From assembly GCF_014333525.1 (NCBI RefSeq), contig NZ_JACSCX010000001.1:1-64000 (forward strand): a DNA stretch of 64,000 nt, read 5' to 3'. The number at the start of each line of letters is the position of its first letter. Position 1 is the first letter of the stretch. Shown here piece after piece: positions 36,249-44,835 of this stretch. A program made the position numbers and the translations under genes. The notes beneath the pieces are model-generated. The model saw only the letters and a list, made by a program, of their open reading frames with translations. It was not told where the DNA came from and searched no databases. Source of the DNA: Hymenobacter puniceus (GTDB taxonomy: Bacteria; Bacteroidota; Bacteroidia; Cytophagales; Hymenobacteraceae).

Positions 36249-36278
36249 ATTTTCCAGCACTATATTTTCCAGCACTAT
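36249..36278 (+). repeat. Exact 15-bp tandem duplication at a start codon
   Basis: ATTTTCCAGCACTAT occurs twice head to tail (36249-36263, 36264-36278). The first copy continues into ATA and the second into the ATG of the next lipoprotein gene (36277), so the translation start region was duplicated. Confidence 0.9.
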
Positions 36279-36957
36279 GCGTATTCCCGTTTTCGTGCTT
36301 TGCAGCGCACTGACCTCTATTATCACTGGTTGCTACCATCACAAGTCTCCTGATGAAGTACCGAACTATCGGCTTACACCAGCTCAGCTAGAATGGCAGA
36401 TTTATAGAAAAAATGACGAGCTGCGGTTTGGCAACGCGCGTAGCGCTAAGGTTCGCCGTTATCGAATTACGCACGTAATCGACACGCTTCAAGAGGAAAG
36501 AGTTGTTGGCCCTTTAGGCGGCGGCACACGCTATTACTACCAGCGCGTTGCCGTGAAGTTTCAGCGCGCCGACTCTATTGTATTCAGCAAAATCTGCCTG
36601 GGTAGCCGCTGCGACTCCTCGCAAACCACCGACTACGCCCTTGATCTGCAGATTCACGAAGGCCAGCCCGACAAAACTCCTTACTTAAGCTCGTATTCAT
36701 CGTGGCCTGGGTTTTCCGGTTACTACCTGCCCGTAGATTTACCGGTTTCTGAGTGGAATTCGTCTGCAAGCTGGCAATACTTACCGCAAGCAACTCTCGG
36801 CGGCCGCATCTTCACTGATGTACTTCGCTACACCACCAGGGCCGTAGTGACGAGTACTGCCCGCTTTAAATTTGTCCGGACGCTATACGTCACCAAACAG
36901 CAGGGTGTCGTTGGCTTCGAGGAAGACGGCTCCGGCCTGTGGTACCGGCTGCCCTAA
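36277..36957 (+). CDS. Putative lipoprotein of unknown function (paralog 2)
   Basis: 226 residues from ATG 36277 (signal MRIPVFVLCSALTSIITGC, lipobox IITGC). Similar to the preceding gene: YRLTPAQLEWQIYRKNDELR near the N-terminus and QGVVGFEEDGSGLWYRLP at the end. An in-frame ATG 39 bases upstream would put FSSTIFSSTM before the signal, an effect of a 15-bp duplication, so the second ATG is preferred. 78 bases separate the pair, suggesting one transcript. Function unknown. Confidence 0.76.
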   Translation: MRIPVFVLCSALTSIITGCYHHKSPDEVPNYRLTPAQLEWQIYRKNDELRFGNARSAKVRRYRITHVIDTLQEERVVGPLGGGTRYYYQRVAVKFQRADSIVFSKICLGSRCDSSQTTDYALDLQIHEGQPDKTPYLSSYSSWPGFSGYYLPVDLPVSEWNSSASWQYLPQATLGGRIFTDVLRYTTRAVVTSTARFKFVRTLYVTKQQGVVGFEEDGSGLWYRLP

Positions 36958-37054
36958 AGGCCGCATAAGATTCGGCGGAACGGGAGCTACGGTAGCGGAG
37001 CCGCGGTTTTATCTGTAGCTTATTGCCCTGCCAACCCCACCAAACTGCCCCACC

Positions 37055-38677
37055 ATGCTAGGACTCATGATGCAGGAGCCGCTGCGTATTGCCGGCCTCC
37101 TCGAACACGCCGAAAAGTGGCATTCTGACACCGAAATCGTGAGCCGGATGCCGGAGGGAGGCATACACCGCTACACCTACGCCGGCCTGGGCACGCGCAG
37201 CCGGCAGCTGGCCCACGCCCTGGCCCGCCTGGGCATCCGGCGCGGCGACCGGGTGGGCACGCTGGCCTGGAACACGCACCGCCACCTGGAGCTGTACTAC
37301 GCCGTGTCGGGCAGCGCCGCCGTGTGCCACACCATAAATCCACGCCTATTTTTCGAGCAGCTGGTCTACATCATCAACCACGCCGAAGACCGGATTTTAT
37401 TCTTCGACCTCACCTTCCTGCCACTGGTAGAAAAGCTGGCACCCAGCTGCCCCAAAGTGGAAAACTGGGTGCTGCTGACCGACAGGGCCCATATGCCCGT
37501 AGCCACCAGCCTGCCCGATCTGCGCTGCTTTGAGGACCTACTGGCCACCGAAAACGACGAGTACGAGTGGCCCTATTTCGACGAAAACACGGCTTCCTCG
37601 CTCTGCTACACATCCGGCACCACCGACCAGCCCAAGGGCGTGCTCTACTCGCACCGCTCCACGCTGCTGCACAGCTACGCCGCCTCCCTGCCTGACTGCT
37701 TCAACTGCTCGGCCCGCGACACGGTGCTGCCCGTGGTGCCCATGTTCCACGTCAACGCCTGGGGCATTCCGTACGTGGCGCCGCTCAACGGCTGCAAGCT
37801 GGTGCTGCCTGGCCCCGGCCTCGACGCGGCTAGCCTCTACGAGCTGTATGAAACGGAAGGCGTGACCTTCACGGCTGGCGTGCCTACCATCTGGTTTGGC
37901 CTGCTAACGTTTATGCGCGAGAAAAAACTGCAGTTCAGTACCCTGCGGCGCATGATAGTGGGCGGCGCCTCTTGCCCGCCGGCTTTGCTCAAGGCGTTTG
38001 ATGAAGAGCTGGGCGTGGAAATACGGCACGCCTGGGGCATGAGCGAAACCTCGCCGCTGGGCACAGTCTGCACCCTCAAAACACAGCAGCTCAGCCTCAG
38101 CTCCGATGAGCAGTTTGCCATCCAGACCAAGCAGGGCCGCGCCATTTTCGGCGTCGATATGAAGATAATGGACGATGCCGGCCAGCCCCTCCCCCACGAC
38201 GGCGTGGCGTTCGGCGACCTGCTGGTGCGCGGCCCGTTCATCGTGGCCGAGTATTTCCGCGCCGCACACCCCGGCGAGCTGACCGCCAGCGGCTGGTTCC
38301 GCACCGGCGACGTGGCCACCATCGACTCCAACGGCTTCATGCAAATCACCGACCGCAGCAAGGACGTCATCAAGTCGGGCGGCGAGTGGATTTCGAGCAT
38401 CGAGCTGGAAAACCTGGCCATCGGGCACCCACAGGTAGCCGAAGCGGCCGTTATCGGTGTGCCCCATCCCAAGTGGAGCGAGCGGCCCCTGCTGGTGGTA
38501 GTGCGCAAGCCCGAAGCCACCGTCACGGCCGAGGAACTGCTGGCTTTCTACGACGGTAAAGTGGCTAGCTGGTGGATACCGGAAGCTGTCGAATTTGTGG
38601 ACCAGCTGCCCCACACCGCCACCGGCAAGCTGCTCAAGACGCAGCTCCGGAAGGATTTCGCGGGGTATTCGTTTTAA
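37055..38677 (+). CDS. AMP-dependent acyl-CoA ligase (AlkK-like medium/long-chain)
   Basis: 540 residues, cytoplasmic ANL superfamily ligase making acyl-CoA from fatty acid, ATP and CoA. The N-terminus [19 protein letters not shown] resembles AlkK-type medium-chain acyl-CoA synthetases. AMP motif [19 protein letters not shown] (about 185-203), [11 protein letters not shown], the hinge region [16 protein letters not shown], and [16 protein letters not shown] with the C-terminal catalytic Lys in [14 protein letters not shown]. Start at 37055; ATGs at codons 5 and 6 are alternatives. Single gene, followed by a family C repeat. Confidence 0.92.
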   Translation: MLGLMMQEPLRIAGLLEHAEKWHSDTEIVSRMPEGGIHRYTYAGLGTRSRQLAHALARLGIRRGDRVGTLAWNTHRHLELYYAVSGSAAVCHTINPRLFFEQLVYIINHAEDRILFFDLTFLPLVEKLAPSCPKVENWVLLTDRAHMPVATSLPDLRCFEDLLATENDEYEWPYFDENTASSLCYTSGTTDQPKGVLYSHRSTLLHSYAASLPDCFNCSARDTVLPVVPMFHVNAWGIPYVAPLNGCKLVLPGPGLDAASLYELYETEGVTFTAGVPTIWFGLLTFMREKKLQFSTLRRMIVGGASCPPALLKAFDEELGVEIRHAWGMSETSPLGTVCTLKTQQLSLSSDEQFAIQTKQGRAIFGVDMKIMDDAGQPLPHDGVAFGDLLVRGPFIVAEYFRAAHPGELTASGWFRTGDVATIDSNGFMQITDRSKDVIKSGGEWISSIELENLAIGHPQVAEAAVIGVPHPKWSERPLLVVVRKPEATVTAEELLAFYDGKVASWWIPEAVEFVDQLPHTATGKLLKTQLRKDFAGYSF

Positions 38678-38689
38678 ACGAAACAACTT

Positions 38690-38797
38690 CTGTCATCCTG
38701 AGCGGAGCGCAGTAACTTATTACGTATGGACGATGAGCCTGCCCAAAAAAGGCTTGTTCTAACGTGATAAGGTCCTTCGCTCCGCTCAGGATGACAG
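38690..38797. repeat. Intergenic inverted repeat, family C
   Basis: CTGTCATCCTGAGCGGAGCG..TTATTACGT and AACGTGATAAGG..CGCTCCGCTCAGGATGACAG, about 36-base arms with few mismatches. Lies between two convergent genes and may terminate both. Confidence 0.9.
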
Positions 38798-38803
38798 TTT
38801 TTA

Positions 38804-39970
38804 TTACACCTTAATAATCACGCCTTTCTTATACATCACCCACAGCACACCCAGCCAAATAAGCACGCACACCAGCGCGCCAGCCAGCGAGGCATTGATA
38901 GGGCTAAAGTAGGGCGTGAAAAATGTGTTATAGAGCCAGGCGCGCAACGTCACGTCGCCAACTTTGATCAGGTTGAGAGTTTTGGAGACGATAGCCGACA
39001 GGAAGAACACGGTAATGGCATTTACGCCGTAGGCCAGCGCCGGCTTGGTCCACCAACCACGGTAGTTCTGCACGTCCGTCAGCCAGTAGAGAGCAGCTAG
39101 TGCCATCATGGCTAGGCCACCGGTGTAGAGCACGTAGGAGCTAGTCCAGAGGCTTTTGTTGATGGGAAACCAGCCGTTCCAGACCATGCCCATCAGCACA
39201 GCCGCCCCGCCCGCCACGAACAGCCACGCCACGCGGGTTGCCGGCTCCACGTCTTTGCGGCGCAGCCACTGCGCCGTCAGCATCCCGAGCAGGCCCGTGC
39301 CGATGGCGGGCAGCGTACCGAGCAGGCCTTCGGGGTCCCAGGTGCGGCTGCTTTTCCAGAGGTGATTTTCGGTGAACACCAGCCGATCCAGCCAGGCGCC
39401 GAAATTGGTACCAGCCTCCAGATTAGCGGCCCCGTAACCGGGCACCGGCACCACCTGCAGCAGCACATTGTAGAGCACCAGCGCGAAAGCCAGCAACCCG
39501 ATTTGCTGTTGCCGCGTGGTTTTCAGAAACAGCAGCCCGCACACCAGAAATACCCACGAAATGCGCGCCAGCACCCCCGGAATCCGCAGCGTCTCAAACT
39601 CGAACTTCGGGTATAAGGCCCCCAGCAGCCCCAGCCCGAACAGAATGGCCGACCGTTTCAGGATACGCACCATCGTGCGGCCGTGCGTCTCTGGCTTCTG
39701 CCGCGCCCCGTCCAGCGCGTACACGATGCTGACGCCTACGATGAACAGGAAAAACGGGAATATCAGGTCGGTAGGCGTGCAGCCGTGCCAGTGCGCATGC
39801 TCCAGCGGCGCGTAGATGTGGCCCCAGTCGCCGGGGTTGTTCACCAGAATCATGGCCATGACGGTGAGGCCCCGGAACACGTCAAGTGAAATCAGGCGGG
39901 CCGGCTGCGAGGCTTCGGCCAGCGGCACGGCGCCGGTAGTTTCTATAGCAGCCTGGGTGGTGGTTTGCAT
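38804..39970 (-). CDS. NagX/HGSNAT-like membrane acyltransferase (DUF5009/heparan-alpha-glucosaminide N-acetyltransferase family)
   Basis: 388 residues with about ten to eleven transmembrane segments. The signature SLDVFRGLTVMAMILVNNPG (28-47) and CTPTDLIFPFFLFIVGVSI (64-82) mark the family (COG4299) that includes NagX of bacterial GlcNAc operons and human HGSNAT, which acetylate glucosamine across a membrane. It lies next to a SusC/SusD pair and a glucosamine-6-phosphate deaminase fusion, which supports an amino-sugar role. A strong promoter is at 40009-40037. The reaction in bacteria is inferred. Confidence 0.85.
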   Translation of the reverse strand: MQTTTQAAIETTGAVPLAEASQPARLISLDVFRGLTVMAMILVNNPGDWGHIYAPLEHAHWHGCTPTDLIFPFFLFIVGVSIVYALDGARQKPETHGRTMVRILKRSAILFGLGLLGALYPKFEFETLRIPGVLARISWVFLVCGLLFLKTTRQQQIGLLAFALVLYNVLLQVVPVPGYGAANLEAGTNFGAWLDRLVFTENHLWKSSRTWDPEGLLGTLPAIGTGLLGMLTAQWLRRKDVEPATRVAWLFVAGGAAVLMGMVWNGWFPINKSLWTSSYVLYTGGLAMMALAALYWLTDVQNYRGWWTKPALAYGVNAITVFFLSAIVSKTLNLIKVGDVTLRAWLYNTFFTPYFSPINASLAGALVCVLIWLGVLWVMYKKGVIIKV

Positions 39971-40008
39971 AGCAGATCAGTGGCAGATTATGATGAAGCG
40001 AGAATATT

Positions 40009-40037
40009 CAAAGCTATGAAATACGGCCGCGTCACAA
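40009..40037 (-). promoter_or_regulatory. Promoter of the NagX-like gene
   Basis: Minus-strand TTG (40035-40037), 18 nt, TAGCTTTG (40009-40016), 38 bases before the ATG. Both elements fit the Bacteroidota consensus. Confidence 0.75.
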
Positions 40038-40052
40038 GCACTTTCCCTTATT

Positions 40053-40115
40053 GGCTGAACACACGAACGGCTGGCCCCTACCCGAAGCAGAAGCCAGCCG
40101 TTCGTGTGTTCAGCC
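40053..40115 (-). terminator. Long hairpin after the leftward SusC/SusD pair
   Basis: GGCTGAACACACGAACGGCTGG... and its exact reverse complement (40094-40115) form a 22-bp perfect stem with a 19-base loop, 13 bases past the SusD stop. No U tract follows. Confidence 0.75.
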
Positions 40116-40127
40116 TGTTCTCCCCAA

Positions 40128-41456
40128 CTAGATGGCCGGATCAGCGGGCGTGTTGGGGTTGTTGACCCGCTCCTGCTGCGGATACGGGTAGAAATTGCGG
40201 TTGCGCTCCGTCAGGCTGGCCGGGGGCGTTGGCCGCGCGAAGCGGCGGCTATCTTCCAGGCGCTGGCCGCTCAAAAACAGCTCGGCGCTGCGCTGCTTGT
40301 ACACTTCCAGCAACAGCGCATCCACGGTCAGCGGTCCGCTGTAGGCCGGCAGGTTGGCGTGCACCCCAAATAAATCGCCGCTGGCCTGGGTGCGCACGGC
40401 GTTGATGTCCGTCAGCGCCGCCGCTAAGTTGGGCGTGGCCCCCCGCAGATTGGCCTCGGCCCGAATCAGCCGGATTTCGTCGGGCTGGTATGCCGGAATA
40501 AAACTACTAACCGTTCCGAAAAAGCCGGCCAACGACCGGATATTGTCGGTGCTGCCGTTTTCGGTGTTGCGTACCACTGGCCCGGTCAGGAAGAAAGCCA
40601 GGCGCCCGTCGTTGGCTTCCACCAGGTTGGCGGGCAGCCCGAAATTGTCGCGGGGGCGGAAGTTGGTGCCGGCTAGAATGGTAAATTGAAACACCGGATT
40701 GGGATTTTGCGCCGAATAGGTGAACTCCGAGCGTACGGTCAGATTCACGAGGTTGGCGGCCGTGAGGGCCGCGGCGTAGTTGCCGGCCCGCAGGTTGAGG
40801 CGGGCGCGGTAGGCCTGCACTGTGTTAGGCAGGTTGAAATTGGTGCCGAGCACGGTGGTGTTGAATTCAGCTGACGGTGCCGTGGTTGTCAGCTCCTGTG
40901 CGGCCAAGTCCAATAACCGGATGCCTTCGGCCAGCAATTGCTGGCGCGGCACGTAGGCGGGCGCCCCGTCGGCAGCCGTCAGCGGGCCCTGCTCGAAGCC
41001 CGAAGCTACGCCTGCCAGGGCCGCGGCCTTGAACAGATAAGCATGGGCCAGTACACCGCTGCGGGTGGCGGCGTCGGCCGACAGCACGGTCGGCGCCGCC
41101 GCAATCAGCTGGTCGGCGGTGCGGATGACGCGGTAGTTGCGGGCAAACAGGGCTGAGGTGTTGGCGTTGTTGGGCGAAAGTTGCGGCCCGCCCTGCTCCA
41201 GCTCCGTGATGTTGAAAAACGTGGTAATGCCCTTCACTTCGCGGGCCGTGGTGCCGGTGGTGAGGATGATGGGTTCCAACGCCTGTGTGGAATACACCTG
41301 GCGCAAGCCCACGCTCAACGCCAGTACGCCCTCCCGCGAGGTCAGCGTGTCCGCGTCAGAGGCCGCATTGGGGTTGGGCAGGTCGAGGCTGCAGCCGGCC
41401 AGCAAGGTCAGGAGGGCAAGGCCGGCAACGGGCAGTTTATAGAAAAGTGCTTTCAT
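40128..41456 (-). CDS. SusD/RagB-family nutrient-binding outer-membrane lipoprotein
   Basis: 442 residues, lipoprotein signal MKALFYKLPVAGLALLTLLAGC (lipobox LLAGC). Helical TPR-like body with the SusD-type C-terminal ending RNRNFYPYPQQERVNN. It caps the SusC-type channel encoded 33 bases upstream and captures the ligand outside the cell. Somewhat short for the family, with long loops rich in Asn and Thr. Operon partner is the SusC at 41490; the 3' end is marked by a 22-bp perfect hairpin. Confidence 0.9.
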   Translation of the reverse strand: MKALFYKLPVAGLALLTLLAGCSLDLPNPNAASDADTLTSREGVLALSVGLRQVYSTQALEPIILTTGTTAREVKGITTFFNITELEQGGPQLSPNNANTSALFARNYRVIRTADQLIAAAPTVLSADAATRSGVLAHAYLFKAAALAGVASGFEQGPLTAADGAPAYVPRQQLLAEGIRLLDLAAQELTTTAPSAEFNTTVLGTNFNLPNTVQAYRARLNLRAGNYAAALTAANLVNLTVRSEFTYSAQNPNPVFQFTILAGTNFRPRDNFGLPANLVEANDGRLAFFLTGPVVRNTENGSTDNIRSLAGFFGTVSSFIPAYQPDEIRLIRAEANLRGATPNLAAALTDINAVRTQASGDLFGVHANLPAYSGPLTVDALLLEVYKQRSAELFLSGQRLEDSRRFARPTPPASLTERNRNFYPYPQQERVNNPNTPADPAI

Positions 41457-41489
41457 GTTCTTGAGGAGTAAAAGGTAAAAGTCACTTCC

Positions 41490-44400
41490 CTAGAAAGTGG
41501 CATTGAAACCCACCGACACCGACCGGGGAATGGGCACCTCCACAAAATCGAAGCCGCGTACGGCGTTGCTCTGGCCGGCGGCGTTTACCTCGGGGTCGTA
41601 GCCGGTGTAGTCAGTGAAGACGAGCAGGTTGCGCCCCGCTACGCTCAGGCGCAAATCGCGCAAGCCCATAGCTTTGGGCTTAATCAGAAAGCTCACGGAC
41701 GCTTCGCGCAGCTTCACAAACGAGCCGTCTTCCACCCACTTGTCGAACGTGTTGTAGGCGGCCGTGCTGGTGCCTTTGGCTACCTCGCCGCGCAGCTCCG
41801 CCTCATAGCCCGCCAGCCCGCCGAAAATGTCGCGGGTGCCTACGCGCTTCGTGAAGTTGAACACGTCGAAATTCTGCTGGGTGTCAAACTGCACGCGTAG
41901 CGTGAGGCGGTTGTCGAGCAACGCCACCTCGTTGATCAGCGAGGCAATGTAGCGCGGGTTGGGGTTGCCCACGACACCGTTGAGCAGCGCGCCCGACGGC
42001 TGCCCGTCGGCGCCGCGCTGCGGGGTGCCGTTGGCGGGCGTAGTTTGTACGCCCCGCTCGCGCTGCGGCAGCCCGGCAGGCGTGAGCAGCAAGGACCCAT
42101 CGGGGTTGCGGGCCGAATAGGTACCATAGTAGGTGCCTAGCGGCTGGCCTTCCACGGCCGCCACCAGCCCAAAGCCATCGGGGAACGTGACGAGACCGTT
42201 CGGGATGTTGGTGATTTTGTTGCGATTGGTGGTGAACGTGCCCGTGACGGTCCAGCGCGCCGCCGTGGCCTGCACCGGCACGGCCCGCACCAGCAGCTCT
42301 ACACCCCGGTTGGTGAGCTGCCCAACATTGGCAAACTGAAAGGAAAACCCACTACTAAAATTCAGGTCGCGGCGCAGAATCAGGTCGTTCACCTGCTTGT
42401 CGTAGTACGAAAACTCGAAGCTCAACCGGTCATTGAGCATGCTCAAATCAAAGCCTGCTTCAAACTCTTCTTGGCGCTCAGGACCTAGGTTGGCATTGCC
42501 TTGCAGCGTGCTGGCCAGCAAGCCTGGTACTGCCCCGGCCTGCACCGGTTCGAAGTTAGTGAAGCGGCCGTAAGGGTCAATGGCCGTAAGGTTGCCGGCT
42601 TGGCCGTAGGATGCGCGTAATTTCAGCTGGGGTAGCGCCCGGCCCAGGAAGCTTTCCTTGTAAAACGCCTCATCTGACAGCACATAAGAGGCGCCGGCCT
42701 TATAATACGTCTGGCGGCGGTTGTTGGCTCCATAAATCGAGCCCTCATCTACGCGCACGGCGCCAGTCAGGAACACGCGGTTGCCCAAGCCCAACGTTTG
42801 TTGCAAAAAGGCTCCCCGAATGGTGCGCTCCGAGCGGAACTCATTCGCTACGGCAATACCACTGGAAGTGGTTTGCACCAAAGGCGCCAACTGGGTGCTG
42901 CGGATGCCGGTGGTAAAACTCTGGTCAGACTGCAGGGTGCCGCCGGCGGTAGTGGTGCTGGCCAGCCAGGGCAGAAAGTCACGGCGGTAACTCAGCGTCA
43001 GGTCATTGTTGGTGAGCAGCGCCGTGCGGTCGGCGCGGCGGGCAAAGCCGGCGGTGTAGGTGGGCGCCGTGCTGCCCACCGGAATAAAGCCCGTGCCCAC
43101 CTGCGTGCTGGCATCGTAGCCCAGCACGTAGTCTACGGTGAAGCCCGCGAAGGGGGTGAGGTTAAGTTGCACGTCGCCGATGAAGCGGGACGTGCGCTGC
43201 CGGAAGTCGAAGCGGTTGATGGCTTCCAGCGGGTTGGTGCGCGCAATGGCCCGCGCCGTGCTGGGGTAGCGCCCGGTTATGGGGTCGGGGGCCGGGTTGA
43301 TGTCGTTGTTGGAGAAAATAAAGCCGGTGAGGGCTCCATATGCTTCCGTAATGCCGCCGTTGGGTACGTCGCGGCTTTGGCTGAGGGTATAGGCGGCACC
43401 GGCGCTCAGGCTGGCTTTGCTGCCCAGCGTCTGCTGCACCCGCACCCGCCCGCCGCCGCGGTTGAACTCGCTGTTGTCAATGATGCCCTGGTTGCGGAAA
43501 TAGTTGCCGGAAGCAAAGTACTTGGTGCCGCCATTGCCCCCCGAAAGCGACACGTAGTTGTCGGTGCCGATGGCCGTGCGGAAGATATCTTCCTGATAGT
43601 CGTAGCGCTGCACCGGCTCCTGGGTGAGGTCGGCGTTGTTGGTGTTCACAAACCGAAACGGATACTGGTTGTAGTCGAGCTTTTTGCGGAGCTGCGATAC
43701 CAGAAACTGCGACGAAACCGTAATCTGTGGCACCCCGTCGCGGCCGCGCTTGGTGAAAATCTGCACCACGCCGTTGGAAGCTCGCGAGCCGTAGATGGCC
43801 GCCGCTGCCGCGCCTTTTATCACCTCAATCCGTTCAATATCATTGGGCGAAATATCCACCAGCCGATTTTGGGCCGAACCACCCAGATCAAGCAGCTGCG
43901 GCGAGTCGTTGTTGACGATTACGCCATCAATGATATAGAGCGGCTCCGACGAGCCCGCCACCGTGCTGGGCCCGCGCAGCCGCACCGAAATGCCGCCCGC
44001 CGGGTTGCCGGAGTTCTGCGTGATCTGCACGCCTGAAAACTTGCCCTGCAGCGCCTGGTCAATCTGGGTGGGCACAGCAGTCAGCAGCTCGGCGGCCTGC
44101 ACCGTAGCAATGGTGTTGCCGAGCTGGCGCTTGCTGGTAGCCACCGAGGTACCCGTCACTACCACGTCATTCAGCCGCACCAGATCCTCGGTGAGGCTGA
44201 CAACGGGTACGGCAAAGCTGGCATCGGTGCCCAGCGCCACCGTCTGCCGCTGCGGCCGGTAGCCCACCGACGATACTTCCAGCGTATAGGTGCCGGGATT
44301 CAGCGCGGCCGCCAGCTCGAACGAGCCATCAATGCCTGAGGCCGTGCCAAGCACAGTGTTGAGGATGCGCACCGAAGCGCCGGGCACTGCCTCGCCCGCG

Positions 44401-44528
44401 GCGTCCTGCACGCGGCCCCGCAACGTATAGCGCGTGTTCTGGGCAGTGGCTGAGCTGGCCAGCAGCAGACACACCGGCAGCCACCCCACGGAGCGGGTTA
44501 GCCGGGTAGAGAAGTAGGTGTTTCCCAT
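41490..44528 (-). CDS. SusC/RagA-family TonB-linked outer-membrane transporter
   Basis: 1012 residues from ATG 44528 (signal ..LPVCLLLASSATAQ); a TTG five codons upstream is less likely. A carboxypeptidase-regulatory beta domain (YTLRGRVQDAAGEAVPGASV) comes first, then the TonB-box region, the plug with LNDVVVTGTSVATSKRQLG and IERIEVIKGAAAAAIYGSRA, and a beta-barrel ending SVSVGFNATF. It imports ligand delivered by the SusD encoded next. Possibly co-transcribed with the upstream deaminase fusion, although a family A repeat lies between. Confidence 0.94.
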   Translation of the reverse strand: MGNTYFSTRLTRSVGWLPVCLLLASSATAQNTRYTLRGRVQDAAGEAVPGASVRILNTVLGTASGIDGSFELAAALNPGTYTLEVSSVGYRPQRQTVALGTDASFAVPVVSLTEDLVRLNDVVVTGTSVATSKRQLGNTIATVQAAELLTAVPTQIDQALQGKFSGVQITQNSGNPAGGISVRLRGPSTVAGSSEPLYIIDGVIVNNDSPQLLDLGGSAQNRLVDISPNDIERIEVIKGAAAAAIYGSRASNGVVQIFTKRGRDGVPQITVSSQFLVSQLRKKLDYNQYPFRFVNTNNADLTQEPVQRYDYQEDIFRTAIGTDNYVSLSGGNGGTKYFASGNYFRNQGIIDNSEFNRGGGRVRVQQTLGSKASLSAGAAYTLSQSRDVPNGGITEAYGALTGFIFSNNDINPAPDPITGRYPSTARAIARTNPLEAINRFDFRQRTSRFIGDVQLNLTPFAGFTVDYVLGYDASTQVGTGFIPVGSTAPTYTAGFARRADRTALLTNNDLTLSYRRDFLPWLASTTTAGGTLQSDQSFTTGIRSTQLAPLVQTTSSGIAVANEFRSERTIRGAFLQQTLGLGNRVFLTGAVRVDEGSIYGANNRRQTYYKAGASYVLSDEAFYKESFLGRALPQLKLRASYGQAGNLTAIDPYGRFTNFEPVQAGAVPGLLASTLQGNANLGPERQEEFEAGFDLSMLNDRLSFEFSYYDKQVNDLILRRDLNFSSGFSFQFANVGQLTNRGVELLVRAVPVQATAARWTVTGTFTTNRNKITNIPNGLVTFPDGFGLVAAVEGQPLGTYYGTYSARNPDGSLLLTPAGLPQRERGVQTTPANGTPQRGADGQPSGALLNGVVGNPNPRYIASLINEVALLDNRLTLRVQFDTQQNFDVFNFTKRVGTRDIFGGLAGYEAELRGEVAKGTSTAAYNTFDKWVEDGSFVKLREASVSFLIKPKAMGLRDLRLSVAGRNLLVFTDYTGYDPEVNAAGQSNAVRGFDFVEVPIPRSVSVGFNATF

Positions 44529-44835
44529 ACAGGTAGAGAGCAAGAGGTGTGGAAATCAGAGGCACTATGCCAAGAAATATAGGCTATTAATCTTAGTTAT
44601 AGCTCATGCACTGCGTACAGCACCCAGAGCGTAGCCAAGAGCGTGTCTGAGAATTTAAAAAGAACGTCATGCTGAGCGAAGCCGAAGCATCTCTACTGCT
44701 TCGTCTGGGCGCCTTTCACCAAGATGGCAGAGACTCTCCGACTTCGTTCAGCATGACGCAAACGGCGCTTTTTTAACATCCCAAACACACTCCAAGCCTC
44801 AGCGAGCTAGTACGTTAAGAAGCCGTTGCGCTACC
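44529..44835. other. Intergenic region between the deaminase fusion and SusC
   Basis: About 307 bases without a gene. It holds a family A repeat (44663-44759) and an AT-rich part (44570-44610) with TATATTTC on the minus strand as a possible -7 element for the SusC gene. No other feature seen. Confidence 0.5.
44663..44759. repeat. Intergenic inverted repeat, family A copy 5
   Basis: AACGTCATGCTGAGCGAAG and a diverged right arm ending TTCGTTCAGCATGACG, with inner GAAGCATCTCTAC and GGCAGAGACTCTCCG. Confidence 0.85.

Noticed and set aside
42798..44036. Long open frame (412 codons) on the plus strand
   Set aside because: It is exactly antisense to the SusC plug and barrel, which has full family motifs; long antisense frames are expected in high-GC genes.
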